A DNA stretch of 64,000 bases from the NCBI RefSeq assembly GCF_012911865.1, contig NZ_JAAXYH010000007.1:1-64000 (forward strand), written 5' to 3'. The first letter of the stretch is position 1. Every line of letters begins with the position of its first letter. The position numbers were made by a program, and so were the translations under genes. Source of the stretch: Shewanella salipaludis (GTDB taxonomy: Bacteria > Pseudomonadota > Gammaproteobacteria > Enterobacterales > Shewanellaceae). Below are positions 17,972 through 26,308 of this stretch, in pieces. A model generated the notes under the pieces. It was not told the DNA's origin, did not search any database, and worked only from the letters and a program-made list of their open reading frames with translations.

Positions 17972-18463
17972 TCAGGCGTCGTCATCCAGAACCATGACCA
18001 TGTAACAGGCATCCTGGGTGTAGCTGTCCAGGCTCTTGGTCAAAGGTTTGGCCCTGAAGCCCATCTTCTGCCAGTAGCCGGCCGCGCCTTGCACAGCCAC
18101 CAGAGACAGGGAGGTCAGCCCGAGTTCCCGTGCCCTTTGCTGCAGTCTGGCCAGCGCCTGGCGACCGGCGCCCAGCCCCTGGGCCCCGACCGAGATCGCC
18201 ATATCATGCAGGTACAAGGTGTCAGCCTGTGGCAGCTCGCCGATGCAGTGATAGAGCGGCGGCGGGTTGTCGCCAGTCCAGGGATGCGCCAGGCAATAGC
18301 CGACCAAGGTTTGCCCCGCCTGGATCACGAAGCAAGACTCGGGTGCGGCTCGCCACTTGCTTTGGAGCACGGCCAAAGATTCCGGCGCCAGCTGCGAATA
18401 ACATTCGTCCTGGATCTTAACTATGGCTTCCCAGTCACTTGGGGCAATGGTGCGCAATAACAT
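17972..18463 (-). CDS. GNAT-family N-acetyltransferase
   Basis: The 163-residue cytosolic protein has the GNAT fold. YLHDMAISVGAQGLGAGRQAL (about 86-106) supplies the acetyl-CoA pyrophosphate-binding loop in the form GxGxG/A, and YWQKMGFRAK is the typical C-terminal motif. The acceptor substrate is unknown. The ATG at 18463 is preferred over a GTG four codons upstream. Its stop is immediately next to or overlaps the start of the DUF486-like gene. Confidence 0.82.
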   Translation of the reverse strand: MLLRTIAPSDWEAIVKIQDECYSQLAPESLAVLQSKWRAAPESCFVIQAGQTLVGYCLAHPWTGDNPPPLYHCIGELPQADTLYLHDMAISVGAQGLGAGRQALARLQQRARELGLTSLSLVAVQGAAGYWQKMGFRAKPLTKSLDSYTQDACYMVMVLDDDA

Positions 18464-18541
18464 GCTTGAGGTCACTCAGGGCTAAAAGAGCCGAACAGGC
18501 GGCCATTGTAACCAAAAGCTGCCGGTCAGGATATCCTTGTC

Positions 18542-20077
18542 TCAGAGATATCTCTGTCGCAGATGGCGCTCCAGGTACTTGCCATCCAGGGCCTCACCAC
18601 AGGCGCCCAGCATCAGCTCATCCGTGGTCAGCAAGCAGCCCTTGGACCAGATCTTATCCTCGAGCCAGGCAAACAGGGCCTCGAGTCTCCCCTGAGCCAA
18701 CAACTCGTCCATGGGCCCCAGGGTCTGTTCCATCGCAAACCTGAACTGGGCGGCATACATGGCGCCCAGGGTGTAGCTGGGGAAATAGCCCAGTTCGCCC
18801 AAGGTCCAGTGGATGTCCTGCATGCAGCCGTCGCGATAGTTGCCGTCGGTATTGATCCCCAGCAGGCGCTGCATCTGTTGCGACCAGAAGTCAGGCAGAT
18901 CGGCGACACTCAGGCTGCCGTCGATCAGGGCTTTCTCGGCCTCGAAGCGCAGCAGTATATGACATGGGTAGGTGACTTCATCGGCGTCGACCCTGATGAG
19001 ACCGGGTTTGACCCTGGTGTAGAGCCTGGCGAGTTCGTCTTGGGTCATAGGGTAGTGCAAGTGCCGCTGGATCTTGGGCTGCAGCATGGCGAGGAAGGCC
19101 GGGCTGATGCCCAGCTGCATTTCACAGAATAGACTCTGGCTCTCATGGATCCCCATGGAGCGCGCCAGCCCTGCGGGTTGCCCGCGCCAGGCCTGGGGCA
19201 GGCCTTGCTCGTAACGGGCGTGGCCGGTTTCATGGATTATGCCCATCAGGGCGCTGGTGAAATCGGCCTCATCGAATCTTGTGGTCAGGCGAATATCTCC
19301 CGGCACGCCGCCACAGAAGGGGTGGCTGCTGATATCCTGACGGCCCTGGTTGAAGTCGAATCCCAGCAACTGCATCAGTTCACGGGCCAGATTCTGCTGG
19401 GCCTGGACTCCGAACTTGCCATTCAGGCTGACGCCGGGCTCTCTGGCCTGTTTGTCCGTCACCTCCTGGATGAGGCTGGGCAGCCAGAGCTGCAGTTGGC
19501 CGAAGTTGGCATCGAGTTTGGCCGTGGTCATGCCGGGTTCGAACTTATCCAGCAGGGCATCATAGGGCGGGATCCCCAAGGCGTCGGCGCGGATCTGGGC
19601 CTCTTCGCGGGTGAGGGCGATGACCGCCTCCAGATTGGGTTTAAAGCCATGCCAGTCGTTGTGCTTTCTCTGTTCACGCCAGGCATTCTCGCACTTATAG
19701 CCCTGCAGGGTCTTGGCCTGCACCAGATCGCCAGGGACCAGGGTGGCCTGTTGGTAGTGATAGCGCATCTCCCTGAGATTGGCCCGTTGCTCGCCGCTCA
19801 ACGGCTCTCTGCTCGCCTGCGCCAAGCCCTCTGCCAGCATGGGGGCGGTCTTGAGTTCATGGAGATGCAGTGCCAGCTCGGCCATGGCCTCACCGCGGGC
19901 GGCAGCGCCACCCGTTGGCATCATGGTTGCCTGATCCCAGTCGCCCAGGGCGTTGAAATGTTCGAAATGGGAAGTTTTCTGGAAATGCCGTGCCAATTTG
20001 TCGTAACTTGGGTGGCTGTTAGCTGGGCTGTCAGGCTTATCATTCATGTCGGCGGCGTGCTTGTCTGTGGCTGTCAT
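18542..20077 (-). CDS. M32 metallocarboxypeptidase
   Basis: The 511-residue cytosolic zinc carboxypeptidase belongs to the thermostable carboxypeptidase 1 (M32) family, which trims C-terminal residues from peptides. The zinc motif HETGH lies at about 278-282. Other family blocks are DWDQATMMP near 46, GIHESQSLFCE about 300-320, and RVDADEVTYPCHILLRFEAE near 365. The protein looks full-length. Start choice is uncertain: ATG at 20077 or 20047, neither with a strong ribosome site. Confidence 0.9.
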   Translation of the reverse strand: MTATDKHAADMNDKPDSPANSHPSYDKLARHFQKTSHFEHFNALGDWDQATMMPTGGAAARGEAMAELALHLHELKTAPMLAEGLAQASREPLSGEQRANLREMRYHYQQATLVPGDLVQAKTLQGYKCENAWREQRKHNDWHGFKPNLEAVIALTREEAQIRADALGIPPYDALLDKFEPGMTTAKLDANFGQLQLWLPSLIQEVTDKQAREPGVSLNGKFGVQAQQNLARELMQLLGFDFNQGRQDISSHPFCGGVPGDIRLTTRFDEADFTSALMGIIHETGHARYEQGLPQAWRGQPAGLARSMGIHESQSLFCEMQLGISPAFLAMLQPKIQRHLHYPMTQDELARLYTRVKPGLIRVDADEVTYPCHILLRFEAEKALIDGSLSVADLPDFWSQQMQRLLGINTDGNYRDGCMQDIHWTLGELGYFPSYTLGAMYAAQFRFAMEQTLGPMDELLAQGRLEALFAWLEDKIWSKGCLLTTDELMLGACGEALDGKYLERHLRQRYL

Positions 20078-20099
20078 ACTGTCTTGTTCAGTCCTTGGC

Positions 20100-20143
20100 T
20101 TGTCTCTTTGCGCTTGTGTCTCTGTGCGCTTGTGTCTCTGGGG
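20100..20143. repeat. 16-bp imperfect direct repeat
   Basis: Units of the type GCGCTTGTGTCTCTGT occur about 2.5 times just upstream of the M32 gene. This is weaker than the other tandem repeats in the window. Confidence 0.55.
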
Positions 20144-20219
20144 AACCTGTCCATGCTAGCATGAGTCGGTCAACATGGACCATGGACCTGTATTGTTATC
20201 TTAGATTGAGGAACTGCCA

Positions 20220-20789
20220 TTGAAATCCAACATGAAGTTGACGCACTCGCCCCTGGTATTCTGCCTCGGACTCCTGTTATCGCCTTTGACGGCCATGGCG
20301 GGGCCGGACGCTTTTCAGCCTGGGCCTGTGTTCAAGACCTATGGACGTATCGCCAAGGTGGATGCCGGTTGGGGGATCCCGCAGGGGATGAAGTTCAAGG
20401 TGGTCTTCGACATGAGCAAGGCGGCCCAGGCGGGTGAGCTTAACCCTGGCCTCGACAGCATGGCGCGTTTCATCAACATGCATGTGGCCGCCGGCGTGAA
20501 ACCCGAGAACATAGAGCTGGCGATGGTGGTGCATGGTGCGGCGGTGGTCGATCTTAGCAATCAGGCTTTCTATGCCCGCCAGCACGATGGCAGCGACAAG
20601 GTCAATGCCAATGCCGCCTTGATAAAGGCATTGAGTGCTCAAGGTGTTCACTTCTATGTCTGTGGTCAGAGCGCCGCTTACTATGGTCTGGGACGCGAGG
20701 CGTTATTGCCCGGTGTCGACATGGCCCTGTCTGCCATGACGGTCCATGCCGTGCTCGCAGGCTCGGGTTATAGTTTGAATCCGTTTTAA
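20220..20789 (+). CDS. Periplasmic DsrE/DsrF-like protein
   Basis: The 189-residue protein has a signal peptide ending in LTAMA (cleavage near residue 27). The DsrE-type fold follows, with KFKVVFDMSK, LAMVVHGAAVVDL and a conserved VHFYVCGQSA block carrying one cysteine near 144. DsrE-like proteins take part in sulfur relay, but secreted members have no fixed function. The start is read as TTG at 20220 because GAGGAA sits seven bases upstream; the ATG at 20232 is too far from that site. Confidence 0.8.
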   Translation: MKSNMKLTHSPLVFCLGLLLSPLTAMAGPDAFQPGPVFKTYGRIAKVDAGWGIPQGMKFKVVFDMSKAAQAGELNPGLDSMARFINMHVAAGVKPENIELAMVVHGAAVVDLSNQAFYARQHDGSDKVNANAALIKALSAQGVHFYVCGQSAAYYGLGREALLPGVDMALSAMTVHAVLAGSGYSLNPF

Positions 20790-20891
20790 GCTATTGTTTT
20801 AAGTGTGCCGGGACTTGCTATATGTAGTTTAAATGTTAAATTATAAAGAGCCGTGATGTGAATGGAAGCCGTATATGCTCAGGGAGAGACG

Positions 20892-21536
20892 ATGATGGCC
20901 TTTTTGATGGTTCAGGCCAATGTGCCCTACACAGTGTCCTTGGTATTGGTATTGACCCTGGGAGTGGTCGAGCTAATGACACTCCTGACCGGGGTGAGCA
21001 TGCTCAATGCCATAGATAGATGGGTGCCCGCGGATGTCGACTATGACAATCCCGAGCCCAGTCTGAGCCTGTCCGCCTTGTCGGGCTGGCTGAGTGTTAA
21101 CCGCTTGCCGTTGCTTATCTGGTTCGTGTTGGCAATGAGCAGTTTTGCCCTGGCAGGCTTCGGGGTCAACCTCATCAGTCTGCTTTACTCAGGGCAGATG
21201 TTGCCTCAACCCTATTCATTGCCCTTGGCCGTATGTTTGGCCTCCTTATCCTGCCATTACTGCGGCTGTTTCCTCGCCCGCAGGCTGAGTCAGGATTTCC
21301 CAGAGACCTTTTCCGTCGATGACCTCAGTGGCTGTATCGCCACTATTACCTTAGGCTGCGCGACCAAGGGCGCCCCGTCGGAAGCCCTGGTTTGGGATCA
21401 ATATCAGCGGCCACACTATGTCCTGGTCGAGCCAGAGTCATCGGGGCGAACCTTGGATGTTGGTGCCCGGGTGATGCTGCTCAACTATGATGGCCAGGCA
21501 TGGTCTGCGACTCAGTTTGACAGAGACCCGGTTTGA
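20892..21536 (+). CDS. YqiJ/NfeD-like membrane protein
   Basis: The 214-residue inner-membrane protein has three hydrophobic regions and a C-terminal OB-fold-like domain (about 130-214). It resembles E. coli YqiJ, including the VNRLPLLIWFVLAMSSFALAG segment corresponding to the NIGRLPALVV block. YqiJ normally partners a flotillin (YqiK), but no flotillin gene is adjacent here. The start at 20892 is set by GGGAGAG. The C-terminus (FDRDPV) and stop codon are encoded by the first units of a 16-bp tandem repeat, so the tail may be repeat-derived. Confidence 0.75.
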   Translation: MMAFLMVQANVPYTVSLVLVLTLGVVELMTLLTGVSMLNAIDRWVPADVDYDNPEPSLSLSALSGWLSVNRLPLLIWFVLAMSSFALAGFGVNLISLLYSGQMLPQPYSLPLAVCLASLSCHYCGCFLARRLSQDFPETFSVDDLSGCIATITLGCATKGAPSEALVWDQYQRPHYVLVEPESSGRTLDVGARVMLLNYDGQAWSATQFDRDPV

Positions 21537-21593
21537 CAGATTCTTGGTTTGACAACGACCAGGTTCGACAGAGACTCGGTTAGACAGAGGCCC
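21514..21593. repeat. 16-bp tandem repeat across a stop codon, five copies
   Basis: Five units in strict 16-bp register (starts 21514, 21530, 21546, 21562, 21578), of the type GGTTTGACAGAGACCC. The TGA stop of the YqiJ-like gene (21534-21536) lies in the second unit. Because 16 is not a multiple of three, a change in copy number would change the tail of the protein. Confidence 0.9.
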
Positions 21594-21677
21594 GATTTTA
21601 CAAAGAAAGCCAGCCTTCGGCATCGGAGACGCAGGGCCCTGTTGCGGCCCATCCTGGGCATCCAGTCCGGGTGCAGC

Positions 21678-22319
21678 TTAGACCAGCAGGCATAGGGCAT
21701 CGAGCCTGTTGGCCGGCCTCAGGCGGTAGGCCTTATGGTGTTTTACCAATGAGCTCTTCTTATTGCCTTGGCTCAGCAAGAGTCCGTTGGCGAGGGCGGT
21801 TTCGGCCAACAGCTTCTCATCGGCGCGCACATAGAGGGTGATGGGTTTAATCAGCTCACCGTCTTGGATATGGCGTTCAAACTCGCCGGCAGAAATGATC
21901 AGGCTGGATTGACCTTCGCTGTCGAGTTTGAGTTTGGTGTCCACCTCGGCATCGGTGAAAATGAGCCACCCCAGAGCCTGCAGCTCAGTCAGCATGGCCT
22001 TGAGGCCTGCCCCAAGTCCCGTTTCCTTGCCTAAAACCTGCCGGTATTGGCCGGCGATGCGCCCGAGTAAAGAGGGGAGATTGGCACCGGCCCCCAGGCT
22101 GCGGCCCTGGCGTATCCAGGTTGCGAGATCTTCGGCTACCAGCTTGGAGAAACGTTTTTCCTTCAGCGAGTCTGCCATCCAGCTGCACAGGAAGTGACTC
22201 TCCTGTGCCGGGGTGCGCTGGGCCCTGTTATGACCCGAGGTTTCGAGTGCGGCGAGACCGGCGACAGCCAGTTCGAGCACTGCCTGGTTATAGCTTTGAG
22301 TTGGGGTTTGAGAATTCAT
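21678..22319 (-). CDS. DUF2913 family protein
   Basis: The 213-residue soluble protein matches my recollection of the DUF2913 family in Vibrio and Shewanella: an N-terminal helical part with TPAQESHFLCSWMADSLKEKRF, a LGRIAGQYRQV helix, then ALGWLIFTDAEVD. Function unknown. GGAG precedes the ATG. The 3' end is next to the repeat that ends the convergent YqiJ-like gene. Confidence 0.75.
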   Translation of the reverse strand: MNSQTPTQSYNQAVLELAVAGLAALETSGHNRAQRTPAQESHFLCSWMADSLKEKRFSKLVAEDLATWIRQGRSLGAGANLPSLLGRIAGQYRQVLGKETGLGAGLKAMLTELQALGWLIFTDAEVDTKLKLDSEGQSSLIISAGEFERHIQDGELIKPITLYVRADEKLLAETALANGLLLSQGNKKSSLVKHHKAYRLRPANRLDALCLLV

Positions 22320-22573
22320 CTTGGCTCCGCCGCAGGGTTGATGCCGATAATGTCGGCGCGGCGCCGCTAGTTTAGCAAAATGTGCTGGATAACTGTCTAA
22401 TCATTTTGAGCTTTTGCTGTGGCAATGGTTGCAGCCAATGTTGCAACCAAGGTAGCGGCAAGTGTAATGACAGGAACCCGGCCGTGCTGCTGAACCTGGG
22501 GCCTGGCTTGGCATTGATTTCATCGATAGGGAATGGCGTCGGCCGGTTTGAAGACGTCAGCGGGGAGCATAAA

Positions 22574-22594
22574 ACGGGGCCGCAGCCCCGTGTG
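22574..22594 (-). terminator. Terminator of rhlE
   Basis: Inverted repeat ACGGGGC/GCCCCGT with a four-base loop; on the minus strand it is followed by TTTT, 14 bp past the rhlE stop. Confidence 0.7.
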
Positions 22595-22604
22595 CCGAGT
22601 GTCG

Positions 22605-23903
22605 TTATTTGATCTTCTTCAGTCTGGTCTGGGTGGTCTTGCCTAGCTTGACCCTGCGGCCCTGCATATTCTTCTCGGCTATCACCTGGGCACCTGCGTT
22701 GTCGCCGCGCTCTTGCTTCTTGGCGAAGCTGCGGCGTTTCTGCAATTGCTTGAGCAGTAAATCCCGGTTACCCACTTCATACCCGGGCACAGTCACCCGG
22801 CGAATTTTCTGACCTATTAACTTCTCGATATCGGCCAGGGTGCGTTCTTCCTCACGGCTGACAAAAGAGATCGCCACCCCTGTCTTGCCGGCACGGCCGG
22901 TACGGCCTATGCGGTGGACATAGTCTTCGGCGAGGAAAGGCAAGTCGTAGTTGACCACATACTCCAGCCCCTGGATATCCAGGCCGCGGGCGGCCACTTC
23001 GGTGGCAACCAGTACCCGCATCTTGCCTTCGACAAATTCGCGCAAGGCCCGACGGCGACTGCCCTGGGCCTTCTCGCCATGGACCACTGCGGAAGGTATG
23101 CCGTCGAGATTCAGTTCTTTCACCAGCTCATCGGCCGCATCACGGGTGGCGGTAAACACCAGCACCTGGCGCCAGTTCTTGGTGCCGATAAGCTCGGACA
23201 GGAGTTCGCGCTTGCGGCGCTGCTCCACCGGATAGACAACCTGGCTGACGGTTGCCGCGGCGGTGTTTTGCTTGTCGACGCTGATCACCTTGGGCTTGAC
23301 CAGCATCTCGTTGGCGAGTTGCTTCACCGAGCTGGAGAAGGTGGCCGAGAACAGCAGGTTCTGGCGGTTTTTATTTACCGCCTGGAGGATCTTCTGGATG
23401 TCGGCACTGAAGCCCATGTCCAACATGCGGTCGGCCTCGTCCAGCACCAGGAAGTCGACACTGGACAGGCTGAGGTTACAGGCGGTGAGATGCTCCAACA
23501 GGCGTCCCGGGGTGGCGACTATCACATCGGCACCGCGTTTGAGTTTTTGCGCCTGGGTATCGAGCTTGACGCCGCCATAGATGGTCAGCACGCTGAAGTC
23601 CAAATACTGGCTGTAGGCACTGATGTTGTCGGCCACCTGGGAAGCGAGCTCGCGGGTCGGGGTGAGGATCAGCGCACGGGCATTGGAGTTCTGTACTTCG
23701 CGTGGATTCTCGACCATCTTCTGCAGTATTGGCAGGGCGAAGGCGGCAGTCTTGCCCGTACCCGTCTGGGCACTGGCCAGCACGTCCTGGCCGCGGCGAA
23801 TGGCCGGTATGGCTTGTTGCTGAATGGGCGTCATGTCCTGATAACCGCAATCTGAGATAGCGCGCAAAATCTCGGGTGAAAAACTAAAAGATTCAAATCT
23901 CAT
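22605..23903 (-). CDS. rhlE: DEAD-box RNA helicase, RhlE type
   Basis: The 432-residue ATP-dependent RNA helicase has all core motifs in order: Q motif and TPIQQQAIP, motif I AQTGTGKT, PTRELASQ, TPGRL, DEAD in VLDEADRMLDMGF, SAT in LFSATFS, and HRIGRTGRAG near 330-340. A lysine/arginine-rich tail follows, typical of RhlE/SrmB-like proteins in ribosome assembly and mRNA decay. The start at 23903 is supported by AGGA eight bases upstream; a start eight codons earlier has no ribosome site. Confidence 0.92.
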   Translation of the reverse strand: MRFESFSFSPEILRAISDCGYQDMTPIQQQAIPAIRRGQDVLASAQTGTGKTAAFALPILQKMVENPREVQNSNARALILTPTRELASQVADNISAYSQYLDFSVLTIYGGVKLDTQAQKLKRGADVIVATPGRLLEHLTACNLSLSSVDFLVLDEADRMLDMGFSADIQKILQAVNKNRQNLLFSATFSSSVKQLANEMLVKPKVISVDKQNTAAATVSQVVYPVEQRRKRELLSELIGTKNWRQVLVFTATRDAADELVKELNLDGIPSAVVHGEKAQGSRRRALREFVEGKMRVLVATEVAARGLDIQGLEYVVNYDLPFLAEDYVHRIGRTGRAGKTGVAISFVSREEERTLADIEKLIGQKIRRVTVPGYEVGNRDLLLKQLQKRRSFAKKQERGDNAGAQVIAEKNMQGRRVKLGKTTQTRLKKIK

Positions 23904-24364
23904 CTTGGGTTCCTGTGCTTGACTCATGCTAACAACTCAGCGTCTGTGGTTAAGGCTGGCTCAACCTATGTATTTGGCCTGCTACTGCCCAGCGCTTAGT
24001 CTCTAGTTTACCCTAAGCTACCCGGCGCAACATAAAAATGGCGGCCGCGGAGTATAGCAAATTTTCTGCCTAAAACCTGCTCTTTTATCCCTAAGCCGAA
24101 AAAGTGTGCGCCCCTGTGTTTGCGGCCGCTAACGGGGCAAATGCCCCAGTGAGGGCGATTAGGATTTTAAGGTATGGCTTACGGTAAATGTGTCAACATT
24201 GTTTCATTTGTTAATTACTTGTTATATTGATTTTCCTGTGTTAATTTCTGACCGCCTGAGTACCTGACACAGCATCACAGAATGTGACATAAGAAGCAGT
24301 AATAAGCTGCTATGGTCTGAGGTGTGGTTTTTATTTTAAATAACAATAATATGGAGCAAGCAGA
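23904..24364. other. Divergent intergenic region before the subtilase
   Basis: About 460 bp, AT-rich toward the protease gene. It must hold promoters for rhlE (minus) and the secreted protease (plus). No operator or RNA element was recognised. Confidence 0.4.
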
Positions 24365-25930
24365 ATGAAATTAACCAAGGTCGCAAGTGCACTCTTAGCC
24401 CTGTCTGTCGGCGTCATCGCCACTGCCGAGGCGGCGGATGACAGGTACGTTATTCAAGTGGACAATGGTCATAAGGGAGTGGTCAAGGCGCTGGCAAAGA
24501 AATTAGGGGCTCAGCTGCATGTGGACGGTGACGGTTTCATCGCCGCAACCTTCAGCGGTAAAGATCTGGCTCAGGTGAAAGGCCTGTTGAATAACCCGCA
24601 CGTCAAGGCAGTAGAAGCCGATGAGCGTCGTATGCCCATGTCACTGTTCAGCGATGATGCCGGTGATCCAATGACACAGCAGGTTACTCCTTACGCAGTG
24701 TACCAATCTCAAGCCAACCAGGTTAACTTCAATGCCAGTGCCGGCATGAAGGTCTGCGTCATAGACTCTGGCCTGGATAGCTCAAACCCGGATTTCGACT
24801 GGAATAACATCACTGGCGACAACGATTCCGGTACGGGTAACTGGTTCGAACACGGCGGCCCACACGGCACCCACGTCGCAGGTACCATAGGTGCTGCGGA
24901 TAACAACGTCGGCGTGATCGGCATGGCGCCCGGTGTTGCCATGCACATAGTCAAGGTATTCAACGAAGCAGGTTGGGGCTACTCCTCAGATCTGGCGCTC
25001 GCCGCCAGCAAGTGTAGTGCCGCAGGTGCCAACATCATCAGCATGAGCCTGGGTGGTGGCGGTGCCAACAACACAGAAAAGAATGCCTTCGATGCCTTCA
25101 CCGCCGCCGGTGGCCTGGTGGTTGCTGCTGCCGGTAACGATGGCAACAACGTACGTTCATACCCTGCTGGTTATCCTTCAGTGATGATGATTGGCGCCAA
25201 CGATGCCGACAATCACATCGCCGATTTCTCTCAATTCCCCAGCTGTAAGAGCGGCCGCGGCAAGAGAGCGACCGATGACGAGACTATCTGTGTCGAAGTC
25301 ACCGCCGGTGGTGTAGACACTCTGTCGACTTACCCTGCGGGTCTGGCAACCGTGCCAAGCCTGTCTGCCGATGGCGTCACTTATGCGTCTTCAGCCATGG
25401 AAAATGTGGGTTCTGCATCCGGCAGCACTTACTTCATGGGCACCGCCGAAGCGGTAGATGCGGGTGCCAACGGTAAGGTTTGTGTCATCGACCGTGGTGT
25501 GATTTCCTTCCATGACAAGGTGCTGAACTGTGAAAACTCGGGCGGTGTCGGTGCCATCATCATCAACAATGCCGCCGGCATGTTGTATGCCACTCTGGGT
25601 GACACCAATGTCACCAGCATCCCTGCCGTGGGCGCGGCGCTGGAAGACAGAACTGCGCTGCTGGCTGCGTCTGCTGCCGTGGTTGACATAGTCGGCGCCG
25701 ATTATGGCTACATGAGCGGTACTTCCATGGCGACGCCTGCCGTCTCTGGTATGGCGGCATTGGTTTGGTCTAACCATTCAGAATGTACCGGCACCGACAT
25801 ACGCAACGCCTTCAAGGCCACGGCCATGGATGCGGGAGCTGCGGGTAAAGACGATTACTTCGGTTACGGCATAGTCAATGCCGCCGCGGCGAACGCTTAC
25901 CTGACGACTTACGGTTGCTCAGGTAACTAA
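24365..25930 (+). CDS. Secreted subtilisin-like serine protease (S8) with PA domain
   Basis: The 521-residue preproprotein has a signal peptide ending near AEAA (about residue 24), an I9-type inhibitor propeptide (about 27-90) and an S8 catalytic domain. The triad is visible as D134 (VIDSGLD), H167 (PHGTHVAG) and S454 (GTSMATP), with the oxyanion asparagine in AAAGND. A protease-associated (PA) insertion of roughly 100 residues lies before the catalytic serine (about 350-435, including GKVCVIDRG and NSGGVGAIIINN). It is probably exported to degrade extracellular protein. GGAGC lies before the ATG, and a terminator follows. Confidence 0.93.
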   Translation: MKLTKVASALLALSVGVIATAEAADDRYVIQVDNGHKGVVKALAKKLGAQLHVDGDGFIAATFSGKDLAQVKGLLNNPHVKAVEADERRMPMSLFSDDAGDPMTQQVTPYAVYQSQANQVNFNASAGMKVCVIDSGLDSSNPDFDWNNITGDNDSGTGNWFEHGGPHGTHVAGTIGAADNNVGVIGMAPGVAMHIVKVFNEAGWGYSSDLALAASKCSAAGANIISMSLGGGGANNTEKNAFDAFTAAGGLVVAAAGNDGNNVRSYPAGYPSVMMIGANDADNHIADFSQFPSCKSGRGKRATDDETICVEVTAGGVDTLSTYPAGLATVPSLSADGVTYASSAMENVGSASGSTYFMGTAEAVDAGANGKVCVIDRGVISFHDKVLNCENSGGVGAIIINNAAGMLYATLGDTNVTSIPAVGAALEDRTALLAASAAVVDIVGADYGYMSGTSMATPAVSGMAALVWSNHSECTGTDIRNAFKATAMDAGAAGKDDYFGYGIVNAAAANAYLTTYGCSGN

Positions 25931-25988
25931 CAGTCATCGACGCGAAATGCGGTAGATTTTTTTAAGCCATCTAGATGGCAAAGTTGAG

Positions 25989-26012
25989 GCCGGCAGCAAT
26001 GCCGGCTTTTTT
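25989..26012 (+). terminator. Rho-independent terminator of the subtilase gene
   Basis: GCCGGCA and TGCCGGC arms with a four-base loop, followed by TTTTTT. Confidence 0.9.
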
Positions 26013-26308
26013 ATGCCTGCCGAACTGGCACGTCGCATTCTTGTAAATGAAATCAAGCTTATGTGGGAGCTTGGTCTGCCCGGATTGCCACATGAGTACT
26101 CGCCAATTTTCGTGCCTGCGCTTCCCTGTCGCCGCCTGTTAATGCCGAATTTGCCCTCAGGAGAGGCCCCGGCCGACATTAGATGGTCGACTTTCACTGG
26201 CTTTCTATGTCAGGATGCTGGCTCGGGTTACATGTTTTAAACATGTTTTACCTTCTGGCTACAAGCAGCAAAGCTAAAAATTATAAGAAAGATTATAGGA
26301 AGCACCTC
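26013..26308. other. Leader region of nhaC
   Basis: About 300 bp between the terminator and the NhaC start. ATG codons occur in frame with nhaC but without ribosome sites. I looked for a sodium riboswitch motif here and did not see one. Confidence 0.4.

Noticed and set aside
19145..20164. A 339-codon plus-strand ORF opposite the M32 carboxypeptidase gene
   Set aside because: It is the antisense shadow of a clear family member with an HETGH motif; long antisense frames are common in GC-rich coding DNA.
26013..26308. Possible sodium-responsive riboswitch before nhaC
   Set aside because: I could not find the conserved core of a Na+-type aptamer; only ordinary leader sequence is visible.
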